DNA from: Pandoraea norimbergensis
GTDB taxonomy: Bacteria > Pseudomonadota > Gammaproteobacteria > Burkholderiales > Burkholderiaceae
Length of the DNA stretch: 64,000 bases
Assembly: GCF_001465545.3 (NCBI RefSeq)
Contig: NZ_CP013480.3
Coordinates: forward strand, 5,704,001 to 5,768,000
Reading direction: 5' to 3'
How positions within the stretch are numbered: the first letter of the stretch is position 1; each line of letters starts with the position of its first letter. The position numbers and the translations under genes were made by a program. Shown one piece after another: positions 40,585-50,642 of this stretch. The notes beneath the pieces are model-generated. The model did no database searches and was not told where the DNA came from. It was given only the letters and a program-made list of their open reading frames with translations.

Positions 40585-41399
40585 GCGCGGCCTCCGATGC
40601 CGAAATCTTCCGCAAGCGGCAACGCGGGGTACTGAAACTTCACCGGGCCGTCCGGCTGCGCGTCGATAAACTGGCGCACGGTCGGGTCCTGCGAGGCCCG
40701 CAGGTCCTCCGGCGTCCCCTCGGCACCGATCCGGCCTTCGGTAATGAAATAAATGTAGTCGGCGATGGCGAAAGTCTCGGAAACATCGTGCGACACGATG
40801 ATCGACGTGGCGCCCAACGCATCGTTGAGCTTGCGAATCAGGTTCGCCGTGATGCCCATCGAGATCGGGTCGAGACCGGTGAACGGCTCGTCGTACATGA
40901 CGAGATCCGGATCGAGCGCGATCGTGCGCGCCAGCGCCACGCGTCGCGCCATGCCGCCCGAAATCTCGGCCGGCTTCATGTCGCGCGCCCCGCGCAGGCC
41001 CACGGCGTTGAGCTTCATAAGCACCAGATCGCGAATCATCTCTTCGTCGAGACGCGTATGTTCACGCAGCGGAAACGCCACATTGTCGAACACCGTCATG
41101 TCAGTAAAGAGCGCGCCAAACTGGAACAACATGCCCATGCGGCGGCGCAACTTGTACCAGCCATCACGGTCCAGCGACGACACATCGGTGCCATCGAAAT
41201 CGACGACGCCACGGCTGGCATGCACCAGACCGCCGATCAGGCGCAGGACCGTAGTCTTCCCACAGCCGGAACCGCCCATGACCGCAATCACCTTGCCGCG
41301 CGGAAACCGCATGTTCAGCCCGGAAAGGACGAGACGTTCGCCATAACCGAAGCTAACGTCGCGCAATTCGAGCAGATTTTCCGTATTCGGGATAGGCAC
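40581..41399 (-). CDS. mlaF: Phospholipid ABC transporter ATPase MlaF
   Basis: 272 residues: Walker [10 protein letters not shown], signature ISGGMARRV, Walker [14 protein letters not shown], switch His in VSHDVSE. First gene of mlaFEDACB, which maintains outer-membrane lipid asymmetry. Confidence 0.96.
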   Translation of the reverse strand: MPIPNTENLLELRDVSFGYGERLVLSGLNMRFPRGKVIAVMGGSGCGKTTVLRLIGGLVHASRGVVDFDGTDVSSLDRDGWYKLRRRMGMLFQFGALFTDMTVFDNVAFPLREHTRLDEEMIRDLVLMKLNAVGLRGARDMKPAEISGGMARRVALARTIALDPDLVMYDEPFTGLDPISMGITANLIRKLNDALGATSIIVSHDVSETFAIADYIYFITEGRIGAEGTPEDLRASQDPTVRQFIDAQPDGPVKFQYPALPLAEDFGIGGRA

Positions 41400-41662
41400 G
41401 TTTCGGGTCTTATAGTGCGGCGCAAAACGCCAATTATAGGGGGGAATGCCGATCGATGCCGTCCACGGGGAGGCTGTGACAGGCAGTACTGGCAGTTGCC
41501 CGCGGGATTTTACAGGCGGGCGGCCGACACCGCAGAACCCCGTTCCGATGCGCGTAACGGGGAAAAACGTAACCCCGGCAAGGACTTAGGAAGGGTTTGA
41601 TCGGCGCGGCTGTTGCGCCGTTGCTACAATATGCCGATTTGGGCAATAAACCATTGATTGTT

Positions 41663-42217
41663 ATGAAGTCTTCTCCGGCCGGGCCTGACGCTGGCGCGCC
41701 TGTTCCCTCCACTCGATTTCAGACGCGTCCGATGCGCCCTGCCGACCTTCCTCAAGTGTTGGTGGTACAGGCTCAGGCCTATGGCGACGTGATGCTGGAA
41801 TCGGAAGCCACGCTGGGTTCGCGGCTGGCGCTGTCCCCCGCCACCTGCTGGGTGGCCGTGGATGAGACCGCCGTGGTGGCCGGGTATCTGTTCACGCATC
41901 CGTGGCAACTCGCCGCCCCGCCACCGCTCGACATGGTACTCGACGCTCTGCCCGACGCCCCCGACTGCTGGTACGTCCACGATATGGCACTCGCCCCGCG
42001 CACGCGAGGCGCGGGTGTGGCGGCCCGCCTGTATGACGCCGCGTTGACCTCGGCACAGGCACTTGGCCTTGCCGCATCCGCACTCGTTGCAGTGCAGCAA
42101 TCACAAGGTTTCTGGGCGCGTTTCGGCTACAAGGCTGCCACCGATGTCTCACCGTTGATTGCGGCGAAGCTGGCTGGCTACGGTGACGGCGCGGTGTTCA
42201 TGACACGCACGCTGTAA
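41663..42217 (+). CDS. GNAT-family N-acetyltransferase
   Basis: 184 residues. The acetyl-CoA binding motif is in MALAPRTRGAGVAARLYDAAL and the C-terminal FWARFGYKAA is typical. ATG 41663 chosen as the first after a TACAAT hexamer at 41625-41630 that could be a -10 element. Divergent from mla; substrate unknown. Confidence 0.85.
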   Translation: MKSSPAGPDAGAPVPSTRFQTRPMRPADLPQVLVVQAQAYGDVMLESEATLGSRLALSPATCWVAVDETAVVAGYLFTHPWQLAAPPPLDMVLDALPDAPDCWYVHDMALAPRTRGAGVAARLYDAALTSAQALGLAASALVAVQQSQGFWARFGYKAATDVSPLIAAKLAGYGDGAVFMTRTL

Positions 42218-42283
42218 TTCAGAAGGCAGTGCACGGCGCATCGTCGCGACCCTCACTGCCCGCATTTCCTCCCGCCCCCGGCG

Positions 42284-43513
42284 TCACGCCCGCTTCGCAA
42301 ATTCCGCTTGCATGCCCTTGACGGCAGTCGCCACGTCGGCCGCCTCCGTCACGGCACGCACCACAGCCGTACACCCCACGCCAGTCTCAAGCACCTGCGG
42401 CAAGTTCTGCGCGTCGATGCCGCCGATGGCAACGAGCGGATAGTGCGGCGAAATCAGCTTCACGTACCGCGCGAGCTTGGCCAGCCCTTGCGGCGCGGTG
42501 GCGATGACCTTGGTCGTCGTCGGGAACACGGCCCCCACGGCGAGATAGCTCGGGCGGAAGTGGTGAGCGGCAAGAATCTCGTAATAGCCGTGCGTGCTGA
42601 TGCCTAGCCGCATGCCGCTCGCGTGCAGCGATTCGACTTCGGCGGCGGAAAGCGCCGCCATGTCCTCCTGCCCCAGATGCACGCCGTAAGCGTTTGCCTG
42701 CGCCGCTTCGCGCCAATGGTCATTGATGAACCATGCGCTGTCGTGCGTCACGCGCTTGCCGGCGGCAACCGTGCGCGCGATCTCCGACGTCAGTGCGGGA
42801 TGGGCCGGGTCCTTGACGCGAAGCTGCACAGTGCCGACCTGAAGATCAGCCATGCGCTCGCACCAGCCGGCATCGGGGAGCACGGGGTACAGCCCCAGCC
42901 GCGCCGGACATGCGGGAAATTCGCCGGGGCTCGGCACCTGGCCGACCACTTCAGGGAACGTCTCCAACACCGTCGGCCAGTCACCCAGCGCATCGGCATC
43001 TTCCGCCCGCGCATGGCGGCCGTCGGTGCGCCACGCGCGGCCAAGCACGAGCGCATCGTGCGGTGCAAAGCCGCAGTCGAGAAACGCGGCGAATGCGGGG
43101 AAAAATGCGGGATCGTCCACGCCGGCCACGCGATAGATTTCGCCGTCCGCATACAACGTGTCTTCGACACCGCCACGCGGTAACGCACGCGAGCACAGCA
43201 CAACGGCACCCGCCGCACGCCACACGTCGATTTGCACCGAGGTGCCGGTATCCAGTGCGCCTTGCGGCGTCAGCGGCCACCAGAACACGTCACCTTTGGC
43301 AAAACCGCCCGGCGGTACCTGCGCGTGCAGGCGCCATTGCGCAGTCGTGCTGGCGTCCGGCCACGGCGCGAGACGGGCGCGGATCGCGCCGGCCGCCTGT
43401 TGCCACGCCAACGCGAGCGGCGCGTCGGCCGGCAGGCACGTCACATGAGACAAAGGATCAGTCTGCCCCGAATCGCTGGACACCGGTGCAGCCGCGCGGG
43501 CAGACATCGTCAT
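42284..43513 (-). CDS. thiE: Thiamine-phosphate synthase with long N-terminal extension
   Basis: 409 residues. The C-terminal about 200 residues are the ThiE TIM barrel: [17 protein letters not shown], the phosphate and HMP-PP region [27 protein letters not shown] and a Gly-rich end AIGGIDAQN. The first about 200 residues ([13 protein letters not shown] onward, with EAA-type Ala/Trp-rich helices) match no domain I can name. ATG 43513 overlaps the thiG stop (ATGA). Confidence 0.9.
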   Translation of the reverse strand: MTMSARAAAPVSSDSGQTDPLSHVTCLPADAPLALAWQQAAGAIRARLAPWPDASTTAQWRLHAQVPPGGFAKGDVFWWPLTPQGALDTGTSVQIDVWRAAGAVVLCSRALPRGGVEDTLYADGEIYRVAGVDDPAFFPAFAAFLDCGFAPHDALVLGRAWRTDGRHARAEDADALGDWPTVLETFPEVVGQVPSPGEFPACPARLGLYPVLPDAGWCERMADLQVGTVQLRVKDPAHPALTSEIARTVAAGKRVTHDSAWFINDHWREAAQANAYGVHLGQEDMAALSAAEVESLHASGMRLGISTHGYYEILAAHHFRPSYLAVGAVFPTTTKVIATAPQGLAKLARYVKLISPHYPLVAIGGIDAQNLPQVLETGVGCTAVVRAVTEAADVATAVKGMQAEFAKRA

Positions 43514-44358
43514 GAATAATCCTTGCTGTGCCAGAACGGCACGCCGACCACCGGCGTGCTGGCTTCGGCGCTCTCGCGCTCGGCCATCGGCCCGGCGAGC
43601 CATGCGCTACGACCGGCCTTGATGGCAGAAGCAAACGCGCCAGCCATTTCCACCGGCTGTGCCGCCAGCGCCACGGCGGTGTTCAGCAGCACGCCGTCGA
43701 AGCCCCATTCCATCACCTGACAGGCATGCGACGGCAGACCGAGACCTGCATCGACGATGAGCGGCGTGTCGGGCAGGCGATCGCGCAGCAAGCGCAGGCC
43801 ATACGGATTGATCACGCCCTTGCCGGTGCCGATCGGCGCGCCCCACGGCATCAGCGCCTGACAACCCACGTCCAGCAAACGGCGGCACAGCACCAGATCT
43901 TCAGTGCAGTACGGCAGCACCTTGAAGCCGTCGCGAATCAGTTGTTCCGCGGCCGTGACGAGACCGAACGGGTCGGGCTGCAAGGTGTAGTCGTCACCGA
44001 TGAGTTCGAGCTTGATCCAGTCGGTCTCGAACACTTCGCGTGCCATTTGTGCGGTGGTCACCGCTTCCTGCACGGAATGGCAGCCGGCTGTGTTTGGCAG
44101 CACGGGCACGGCGAGACGTCGCAGCGTGTCCCAGAAATGGCTTTCGGACACTTGCGCGCCGGTGCCCGAGAGTTGACGGCGCAGCGCCACGGTCACCATG
44201 CCGGGACGGGCGGTATCGATGGAATCGTTCAGCGCCTGCAACGACGGGTAGCGCGCAGTGCCGAGCAAAAAGCGGCTGCCGAAGCGAGTGTCATAGAGGG
44301 TCAGCGCGTCGCGCGTGCTGCCTGCGGCCACGTTGGCCGATTCGGTAATTGCGTTCAT
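43510..44358 (-). CDS. thiG: Thiazole synthase
   Basis: 282 residues. Forms the thiazole moiety from DXP, glycine imine (from ThiO) and ThiS thiocarboxylate. Schiff-base lysine in [11 protein letters not shown], phosphate-binding end [12 protein letters not shown] and [13 protein letters not shown] 44358 is one base after the thiS stop region. Confidence 0.96.
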   Translation of the reverse strand: MNAITESANVAAGSTRDALTLYDTRFGSRFLLGTARYPSLQALNDSIDTARPGMVTVALRRQLSGTGAQVSESHFWDTLRRLAVPVLPNTAGCHSVQEAVTTAQMAREVFETDWIKLELIGDDYTLQPDPFGLVTAAEQLIRDGFKVLPYCTEDLVLCRRLLDVGCQALMPWGAPIGTGKGVINPYGLRLLRDRLPDTPLIVDAGLGLPSHACQVMEWGFDGVLLNTAVALAAQPVEMAGAFASAIKAGRSAWLAGPMAERESAEASTPVVGVPFWHSKDYS

Positions 44359-44359
44359 T

Positions 44360-44557
44360 TCAGCCTCCGGCGACCGGTTGCACGACATCGACTTTGTCGC
44401 CCTGCACGAGTTGGCGCGCGGCGTATTGCGTCTTGGGCACGAACTGTCCGTTCACGGCGGCCGCAAAAGGCGGCTTAGCGCCGTAAGCGGCGAGTGCTTC
44501 GGCGAGCGTTGCCGCATCGGCCACGCTCAGCGTCTGTTGATTGATCTGGATATCCAT
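44360..44557 (-). CDS. thiS: Sulfur carrier protein ThiS
   Basis: 65-residue ubiquitin-like carrier ending in the required Gly-Gly (VVQPVAGG), which is adenylated and thiocarboxylated. Sits between thiO and thiG. Confidence 0.95.
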   Translation of the reverse strand: MDIQINQQTLSVADAATLAEALAAYGAKPPFAAAVNGQFVPKTQYAARQLVQGDKVDVVQPVAGG

Positions 44558-44573
44558 TGCGTACTGTTCCCTC

Positions 44574-45713
44574 TCAAGCCCGGCGGAACAGGTCCGGCCA
44601 AGGCCGGCTTGCTCGCCACGTCTCCCAATCGAGCGCGTCTCCCACTGCTGTTGGCGCGCCCTTCGTTTGCATCAATGCCTGCGCCAGTGCGCACGCTTCG
44701 CCGGTCACCGCCGGCGCCAGCAGATAGCCGTGCCGGTAGAGACCGTTCACGCGCAACAACCGCGCGCCGTCCCACTGCACTCGCGGCAGGTGATCGGGTA
44801 GCGCCGGGCGGCAGTTGACGTTCAACTCGACGATGCGCGCCTCGCCGAACGCAGGGTTCAGCGAATGCGCTGCCGATAGCAATTCGAGCGCCGAGCGCAC
44901 CGTCATCGGCGACATGTCTTCGGATTCAAGCTCGGTCGCGCCGATCACATAGAGATCGTTCTCTTTAGGCGCGATGTAGATCGGATAACGCGGATGCAGC
45001 AATCGCACCGGACGGCGCAGGCCGATCCCCGGTGCGTGAATACGCACCACTTCACCGCGCACGCCGCGAAGCTGCGTGAGCGCCGCGCGCGCGCCCAGAC
45101 CGCGACAGTCGATGACGAGACCCGCGTCGGGGTAGTCCCCTTCGGTAATTTCCGTGTTCCAGTGCAGGTCGGCACCGGCTTTTGCCAGCCCTGCGGCGAG
45201 TGCACGCAGCAACTGGCGGTTATCGAGCTGGCCCTCGTTGGGCAGCAGCCAGCCTTCCTGAAAGCGGCCGGCGAGCGCGGGTTCGACATCGGCAAGCGAT
45301 TTCGCCCCTTGACCGCCAAGACGTTCGACACCACCGCGCAGCAGTTCAGGCGGGGCGTTAGCGCGCATGCGACGGTCGAACATGACGGCTTCGGCGCGGT
45401 CAGGCTGGTGCCACACGACGAGCGTGCCGTTGCGTTGGAAGAACACGTGTTCGGGAAGTCCGTCGATCAGCCCGGGCCAGCGCTCCAGCCCGACGGCGCC
45501 CATTTCGACGATGCTCGGCTCGGCCACGGCCGCTTCGGCCAGCGGCGCGAGCATGGCGGCGGCCACCCAACCGGCTGCGGACGAGCCGTCGGCATCGCCG
45601 CGCTCATAGAGCGCGACACGCGCGCCGGTGCGAATCAGTTGCCACGCGACGAGGCGCCCGGACAGGCCTCCGCCGAGCACGGCAACGTCGGGACGTGAAG
45701 TCGAGGCGCTCAT
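44574..45713 (-). CDS. thiO: Glycine oxidase ThiO
   Basis: 379-residue FAD enzyme of the DAO family that oxidises glycine to the imine for ThiG. N-terminal dinucleotide fold VAVLGGGLSGRLVAW and AAGWVAAAMLAPLAE; C-terminal GLYRHGYLLAPAV. Start ATG 45713. First gene downstream of the TPP riboswitch. Confidence 0.93.
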   Translation of the reverse strand: MSASTSRPDVAVLGGGLSGRLVAWQLIRTGARVALYERGDADGSSAAGWVAAAMLAPLAEAAVAEPSIVEMGAVGLERWPGLIDGLPEHVFFQRNGTLVVWHQPDRAEAVMFDRRMRANAPPELLRGGVERLGGQGAKSLADVEPALAGRFQEGWLLPNEGQLDNRQLLRALAAGLAKAGADLHWNTEITEGDYPDAGLVIDCRGLGARAALTQLRGVRGEVVRIHAPGIGLRRPVRLLHPRYPIYIAPKENDLYVIGATELESEDMSPMTVRSALELLSAAHSLNPAFGEARIVELNVNCRPALPDHLPRVQWDGARLLRVNGLYRHGYLLAPAVTGEACALAQALMQTKGAPTAVGDALDWETWRASRPWPDLFRRA

Positions 45714-46282
45714 ACGCGCACGCCCGCACAGGCCATCACGGCGTGCAGGCACTCAGGGCAATGCGAAGGAATTTGCGGAAGGTAACGCATGGGGTCCTTT
45801 CCTCATGAAAGCAAAAGGACGAAACGGTGCCAGGCACCTTACCCCACTGGAGGAGTCGGAAACTTCCCACGCCGGTATTACCCGGGTCGGGTGCAAAGGG
45901 TCTCTCTCAGCCCCGCGATCGTCACGCATGGTCTACACCCGCGTTCGATACGGAGCACCCCTGTTTCGCCCGCAGCCATTACAACATAGATGCCGACGCC
46001 CGTGCAAGCTGGCTTCCCGGGTGGGTAGACGCTCGACGCGTCTCGTTTTTTGACGTTTTTCCCGGGCGTTGTAACAGCGCGTAAACTGAATTTCGGCGTG
46101 ACGCGAGCCCTGGGCCGGGAATCGTGCAACACACTGAGGAAGACGACGGTCAAACGAACCGTTGGGTACCGGTGAAGCCGTCGGGGCGTCGTCGGGCACT
46201 CGATCCGGAACACGCGCGGCCGCGCGCCGCCGGGCACTCCTCATAAAACGTTGCACCACTGCGGCAACGCCGCCAGACGATC
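45714..46282. other. thiO / ABC transporter intergenic region
   Basis: About 570 bp between divergent genes. The minus-strand leader holds the TPP riboswitch (45862-45950) and a following GGTGCC-T-GGCACC hairpin (about 45831-45843) that may act in expression control. The rest should hold both promoters; no gene seen. Confidence 0.6.
45862..45950 (-). promoter_or_regulatory. TPP riboswitch (THI element)
   Basis: On the minus strand I read GGGGCTGAGAGAGACCC, then CACCCGACCCGGGTAATACC and GGCGTGGGAAG. These are the CTGAGA and the GGGTAATACCnGCG boxes of the TPP aptamer, in correct order and spacing. It lies about 150 bases upstream of thiO in the leader of thiOSGE, so thiamine pyrophosphate should repress the operon. 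Confidence 0.93.
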
Positions 46283-48088
46283 ATGGCCCACACGCCGACG
46301 CCACCCACGCCCCCAGCCTCGCCGGAGGTTCCGCCGCCGGGCGCCTCCGATCCGGCGAAGCCCGCGCCAACACCCCCGAAATCACCCACGGCATGGCAAC
46401 TGATCCGGCCGTACTGGGTCTCCGAAAAGCGCTGGGAGGGACGCCGGCTGCTGCTGCTCGTGATCGCGCTGAATCTCGCAGTGGTGTTTATCAACGTGCG
46501 CCTGAACGCATGGAACGCGCGCTTTTACGATGCCCTCGACAAGCGCAACTGGCCGGTCTTCACCTCGTCGCTGATGGAGTTCGCCGTGCTGGCGTTCAGC
46601 TTCATCATCATCGCGACGTTTCGCACGTACTTCCGGCAGATGCTGGAAATCAAGTGGCGGCAGTGGGTCACGGATACGAACCTGACGAAGTGGTTCACGC
46701 GTCAGGCCTATTACCGCATCGAGCGCGATCATCTCGCAGACAACCCCGACCAGCGTATTTCCGAAGACATTCGTACGCTCGTGAATTCCTCGCTGGCGCT
46801 CTCGCTGGATCTGCTGACCACGCTCGTCTCGCTGTTCTCGTTCGTCACGATTCTCTGGACGATTTCGGGGGCCGTCTCGTTTGCGCTCGGCACGATGAAC
46901 GTGACGGTGCCCGGGTACATGGTTTGGGTGGCGGCTCTCTATGCGGTGGTCGGCTCGTTCTTCATCTTCAAGGTCGGCCGCCCGCTCGTCGGACTCAGCT
47001 ATCGCCAGCAACAAGTGGAAGCCGATTTCCGTTTTCTGCTGGTGCGCCTGCGCGAAAGCTCGGAACAAATCGCGCTGTATCGCGGCGAAGGCGCCGAGCT
47101 CTCGCGCCTGAAATCGGCCTTTGGCGCGGTGCGCGACAACTGGTGGCAGATCATGGTCGTCACCAAGCGGCTGATTTTCGCGAACTCGATTTACGGCCAG
47201 ATCGCCATCGTGTTTCCGATCATGGCAGCAGCGCCCCGGTACTTCGCGGGCGCCTTCACGCTCGGCGTGTTGATGCGCATCATCGATGCCTTCGGACAGG
47301 TCAGTGACGGTTTCTCCTGGTTCGTGAACAGCTTCACGACGCTGGCCGACTGGAAAGCCACGATCAACCGGTTACGGGAATTTACACGCGTGATCGACGA
47401 ACCGCCGCGCGCCGGTGGCATTGCTGTCGTCCCCGCGCAGGCCGGAGCAGCACCCGCGTTTGCCGCCACCGATCTGCAACTCGCACTGCCGAACGGCGCA
47501 CCGCTCGCGAACGTCGGCTCGTTTGCCTTTGCACGCGGCTCACGCTGGCTGGTACGCGGGCGCTCGGGCTGCGGCAAGAGCACGATGTTGCGAGCGCTGG
47601 CCGGTCTGTGGCCATTCGGCAGCGGACAAGTCAACGTGCCCGCCAATGCGCGCGTCCTGTTCCTGTCGCAACAGAGCTATCTGCCGATCGATACGCTGGC
47701 GGCTGCGCTTGCCTTCCCGTCGCCGCCGCAAACCTTTACCGATGCGCAGTACCGCGATGCGCTGGCTGCGGTGAGCCTCGGACAATACGGCGGCGATCTG
47801 CAAACCGTTGCGCATTGGGCGCGGCGTCTGTCGGGCGGCGAACAGCAACGACTCGCGGCTGCCCGTGCATTGCTTCAGAAACCCGACTTCCTCTTTCTCG
47901 ATGAAGCGACCAGCGCGCTCGATGTCGAAACCGAGGAAGCCGTGTACGACGCCCTGCACGCCAATCTTCCCGATACGACGATGGTCAGTGTTGCGCATCG
48001 CGAGACACTCGGCCGATTCCATCAGCACACCATGACGCTGCATCCTGTCGAGGAGGTTGCGCCACCGCGCGCGGTCGGGGCGGCATAG
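46283..48088 (+). CDS. SbmA/BacA-like ABC transporter (permease-ATPase fusion)
   Basis: 601 residues. A Pro-rich N-terminus (about 40 residues) is followed by a six-helix domain of the SbmA/BacA/ABCD type (NARFYDALDKRNWPVF, EIKWRQWVTDTNLTKWF, NPDQRISEDIR). Then an ATPase domain with Walker A GRSGCGKST, signature LSGGEQQRL and Walker B FLFLDEATSALD. Relatives carry peptides, bleomycin, vitamin B12 or very-long-chain fatty acids. The substrate here is not known. Confidence 0.92.
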   Translation: MAHTPTPPTPPASPEVPPPGASDPAKPAPTPPKSPTAWQLIRPYWVSEKRWEGRRLLLLVIALNLAVVFINVRLNAWNARFYDALDKRNWPVFTSSLMEFAVLAFSFIIIATFRTYFRQMLEIKWRQWVTDTNLTKWFTRQAYYRIERDHLADNPDQRISEDIRTLVNSSLALSLDLLTTLVSLFSFVTILWTISGAVSFALGTMNVTVPGYMVWVAALYAVVGSFFIFKVGRPLVGLSYRQQQVEADFRFLLVRLRESSEQIALYRGEGAELSRLKSAFGAVRDNWWQIMVVTKRLIFANSIYGQIAIVFPIMAAAPRYFAGAFTLGVLMRIIDAFGQVSDGFSWFVNSFTTLADWKATINRLREFTRVIDEPPRAGGIAVVPAQAGAAPAFAATDLQLALPNGAPLANVGSFAFARGSRWLVRGRSGCGKSTMLRALAGLWPFGSGQVNVPANARVLFLSQQSYLPIDTLAAALAFPSPPQTFTDAQYRDALAAVSLGQYGGDLQTVAHWARRLSGGEQQRLAAARALLQKPDFLFLDEATSALDVETEEAVYDALHANLPDTTMVSVAHRETLGRFHQHTMTLHPVEEVAPPRAVGAA

Positions 48089-48254
48089 TGATTTGCGCCC
48101 CATTTTTTCACCCAGTTTCACCGCTGCTTTCGGCATTCGCACAACGGTATTGGCCGCGACTTTGTTCACTTCCTAATTAATATTGACGCGGCTATTCCAC
48201 GCCTCCCTCCGTTTGGCATAATCACACGCACCCTCCGCTTTATCCGGGCTCACC

Positions 48255-49046
48255 GTGATTACCCCTACTTCTTCGTCTGGCGACCACGCCCGACGCACTA
48301 TCGTCGTGACCGGTGCCGCCTCAGGTATCGGTGCCGCCATCGCACGACACCTCGCCTCACCTGACACGCAGCTACTGCTGCACACACGCGGCAGTTCCCC
48401 TGAGAGCCAACAACGACTCGCCGATGTTCGCACCACGTGCGAATCGCTCGGCGCGAATTGCGCTGTGTGGCTGGGCGATCTCTCGGACGTGTCTGCCGCC
48501 GCGCGACTGATCGACGCCGCCCGCGACGCCTTCGGCCCCGTCGACCAGATCGTCAGCAATGCGGGTTTCGCGACGCGCCAGAGTCTCGCCGACATCGACG
48601 ACGAGGCCTTTGCCCACGCACTGGCAGCCATGCCCGGCACCTTCGCCGCGCTGCTGCGCTGTGCCCTGCCCGACTTGCAACGCTCGTCGCGCGCGAGCAT
48701 CGTCGCGATCAGCTCGTTCGTCGCGCATCGTATCGCCGCGAACACGACCGGGTTTCCGGCGACAGCCGCCGCGAAAGCCGCCATCGAAGCGCTCGCGAAA
48801 AGCGCCGCCGCCGAGTACGCGCGCGCCGGTATTACGGTGAACTGCGTGGCACCGGGCTACACCCGCAAGGACGGCGGGCACTCGGCGATGGACCCGGCGG
48901 CATGGCAACGCGCTGCCGACGCCACCCCGACCGGCCGCCTCTGCGAACCCGATGACATTGCAGCACTCGCCGCCTTCCTGCTCGGCCCGCACGCCCGGCA
49001 GATCACCGGTCAGGTGATTCACGTCGACGGCGGCCTGACGATTTAA
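48255..49046 (+). CDS. SDR-family oxidoreductase lacking the catalytic Tyr
   Basis: 263 residues, GTG start. Rossmann motif TGAASGIGAAIA, NAG motif (SNAGFA) and catalytic-type Ser in ISSFV are present. Where YxxxK is expected the sequence is TAAAK (codon ACA at the Tyr position), with KAAIEALAK following as normal. C-terminal GQVIHVDGGLTI is classical. It may be catalytically altered or non-enzymatic. Confidence 0.88.
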   Translation: MITPTSSSGDHARRTIVVTGAASGIGAAIARHLASPDTQLLLHTRGSSPESQQRLADVRTTCESLGANCAVWLGDLSDVSAAARLIDAARDAFGPVDQIVSNAGFATRQSLADIDDEAFAHALAAMPGTFAALLRCALPDLQRSSRASIVAISSFVAHRIAANTTGFPATAAAKAAIEALAKSAAAEYARAGITVNCVAPGYTRKDGGHSAMDPAAWQRAADATPTGRLCEPDDIAALAAFLLGPHARQITGQVIHVDGGLTI

Positions 49047-49155
49047 CGCCGCGCCAAAACAAAAACACCGTGCGACGGCACAGGTGACTGGCGCAGGCAG
49101 CACAGGTGGCACACGCACACATAACGACAAATACACGATTCACCGAGGAGTCTTC

Positions 49156-50415
49156 ATGGCATTTTTTTCCTGGTTCAACGAACTCAACACGAAGGAACGC
49201 AAGGCCCTGTATGCGGGCTTTGGCGGTTACGCCGTCGACGCGTTCGACTTCATGATCTATTCGTTTCTGATCCCGACGCTGATCGCCGCATGGGGCATGA
49301 CGAAGGGTGAAGCCGGGATGATCGCGACCAGCTCGCTGATCTCATCAGCGGTCGGCGGATGGCTCGCAGGGATTCTCGCGGACCGCTACGGCCGCGTTCG
49401 CGTTCTGCAATGGACGATCGCCACGTTCTGCCTCTTCACATTCCTCTCGGGCTTCACCAACTCGTTCTGGCAACTGCTCATCACACGCACGTTGCAAGGC
49501 ATCGGCTTCGGCGGCGAATGGACGGTGGTCACGATGATGATGGGCGAAATGATTCGCTCGCCCCAACACCGCGCGAAGGCGGTCGGTACGGTGCAAAGCA
49601 GCTGGTCCGTGGGTTGGGCTGCCGCGGCGTTGCTCTACTGGTTCTTCTTCGCCGTGCTCGATGAAGGTACGGCATGGCGCGCCTGCTTCTGGATCGGCAT
49701 TCTGCCCGCCGTGTGGATCACCTACGTGCGCCGCAACGTGTCGGACCCGGAGATCTTCACGCAAACGCGCAAGAAGATTGCGGAGGGCAAACTGCAAGGC
49801 AACTTCACGCAGATTTTCGCGCCCGAGCATCTGAAGACGACGATTCTCGGCAGCCTGCTCTGCACCGGCATGCTCGGTGGCTATTACGCGATCACGACGT
49901 GGCTGCCGACGTATCTGAAGACGGTGCGCGGCCTGTCGGTGTTCAATACGAGTGCGTATCTGATCGTGCTGATCGTCGGCTCGTTCGTGGGCTATATCGT
50001 GGGCGCCATTCTCTCGGACAAACTCGGCCGTCGCGGCGCGTTCATCTTCTTCGCCATCGCCTCGTTTGTGCTCGGCATGGTCTACACGATGCTGCCGATC
50101 ACCGACAGCGCGATGCTGTGGCTGGGCTTCCCGCTGGGGATTGTGGTGCAAGGCATTTTTGCCGGCATTGGCGCGTATCTCACCGAGTTGTATCCGAACC
50201 ATATTCGCGGTTCGGGTCAGGGCTTTTGCTACAACCTCGGGCGCGGCATCGGTTCGTTCTTCCCCATCGCCGTGGGCATGCTCGCGCAAACAGGCTCGCT
50301 GGTGAAAGCCATCGGCTTCGTTGCCGGCGGCGGCTATCTGCTGGTGGTCGTCTGCGCGCTGCTGTTGCCGGAGACGCGCGGCAAAGTGCTCACGACGCCG
50401 GACCTGACGCACTGA
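49156..50415 (+). CDS. MFS transporter (AAHS/sialate-type)
   Basis: 419-residue, twelve-helix carrier. Loop 2-3 motif GGWLAGILADRYGRVRVL and loop 4-5 motif RTLQGIGFGGEWTV are typical of aromatic-acid/sialic-acid:H+ symporters. ATG 49156 follows GAGGAG. Its last codons and stop are part of an 11-bp tandem repeat. Substrate unknown; the SDR is directly upstream. Confidence 0.92.
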   Translation: MAFFSWFNELNTKERKALYAGFGGYAVDAFDFMIYSFLIPTLIAAWGMTKGEAGMIATSSLISSAVGGWLAGILADRYGRVRVLQWTIATFCLFTFLSGFTNSFWQLLITRTLQGIGFGGEWTVVTMMMGEMIRSPQHRAKAVGTVQSSWSVGWAAAALLYWFFFAVLDEGTAWRACFWIGILPAVWITYVRRNVSDPEIFTQTRKKIAEGKLQGNFTQIFAPEHLKTTILGSLLCTGMLGGYYAITTWLPTYLKTVRGLSVFNTSAYLIVLIVGSFVGYIVGAILSDKLGRRGAFIFFAIASFVLGMVYTMLPITDSAMLWLGFPLGIVVQGIFAGIGAYLTELYPNHIRGSGQGFCYNLGRGIGSFFPIAVGMLAQTGSLVKAIGFVAGGGYLLVVVCALLLPETRGKVLTTPDLTH

Positions 50416-50485
50416 TTACGCACTGTTTACGCACTGATTACGCACTGACCAAGCACTGACTAAGCACTGACTAAGCACTGATCAC
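50409..50485. repeat. 11-bp minisatellite spanning the MFS stop codon
   Basis: Seven consecutive 11-bp units of the type GCACTGATTAC / GCACTGACTAA starting at 50409. The first unit encodes the final His and the TGA stop of the transporter. Confidence 0.88.
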
Positions 50486-50503
50486 GCACAGAAATGGCAA
50501 AAC

Positions 50504-50542
50504 GGGATGCCGGATCGCGAACGACGTTCGATCCGGCATCCC
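50504..50542 (-). terminator. Hairpin terminator of the uronate operon
   Basis: 14-bp perfect stem (50504-50517 with 50529-50542), followed on the minus strand by GTTTTG. It lies 100 bp after the lactonase gene. Confidence 0.7.
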
Positions 50543-50642
50543 GCTGCCTCACCGGGCGTTCGCCTGAACTACCGCGAGCGCGCCGGACAACTACCGCGGT
50601 GCGCGCCGCTTGTGCGCGGCGTCGCGACCGTCATACCCCCGC

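Noticed and set aside
41537..41561. CCCCGTT/AACGGGG hairpin upstream of mlaF as a terminator
   Set aside because: The stem is short and the homopolymer run is on the wrong side for a plus-strand terminator, and no minus-strand gene ends there.
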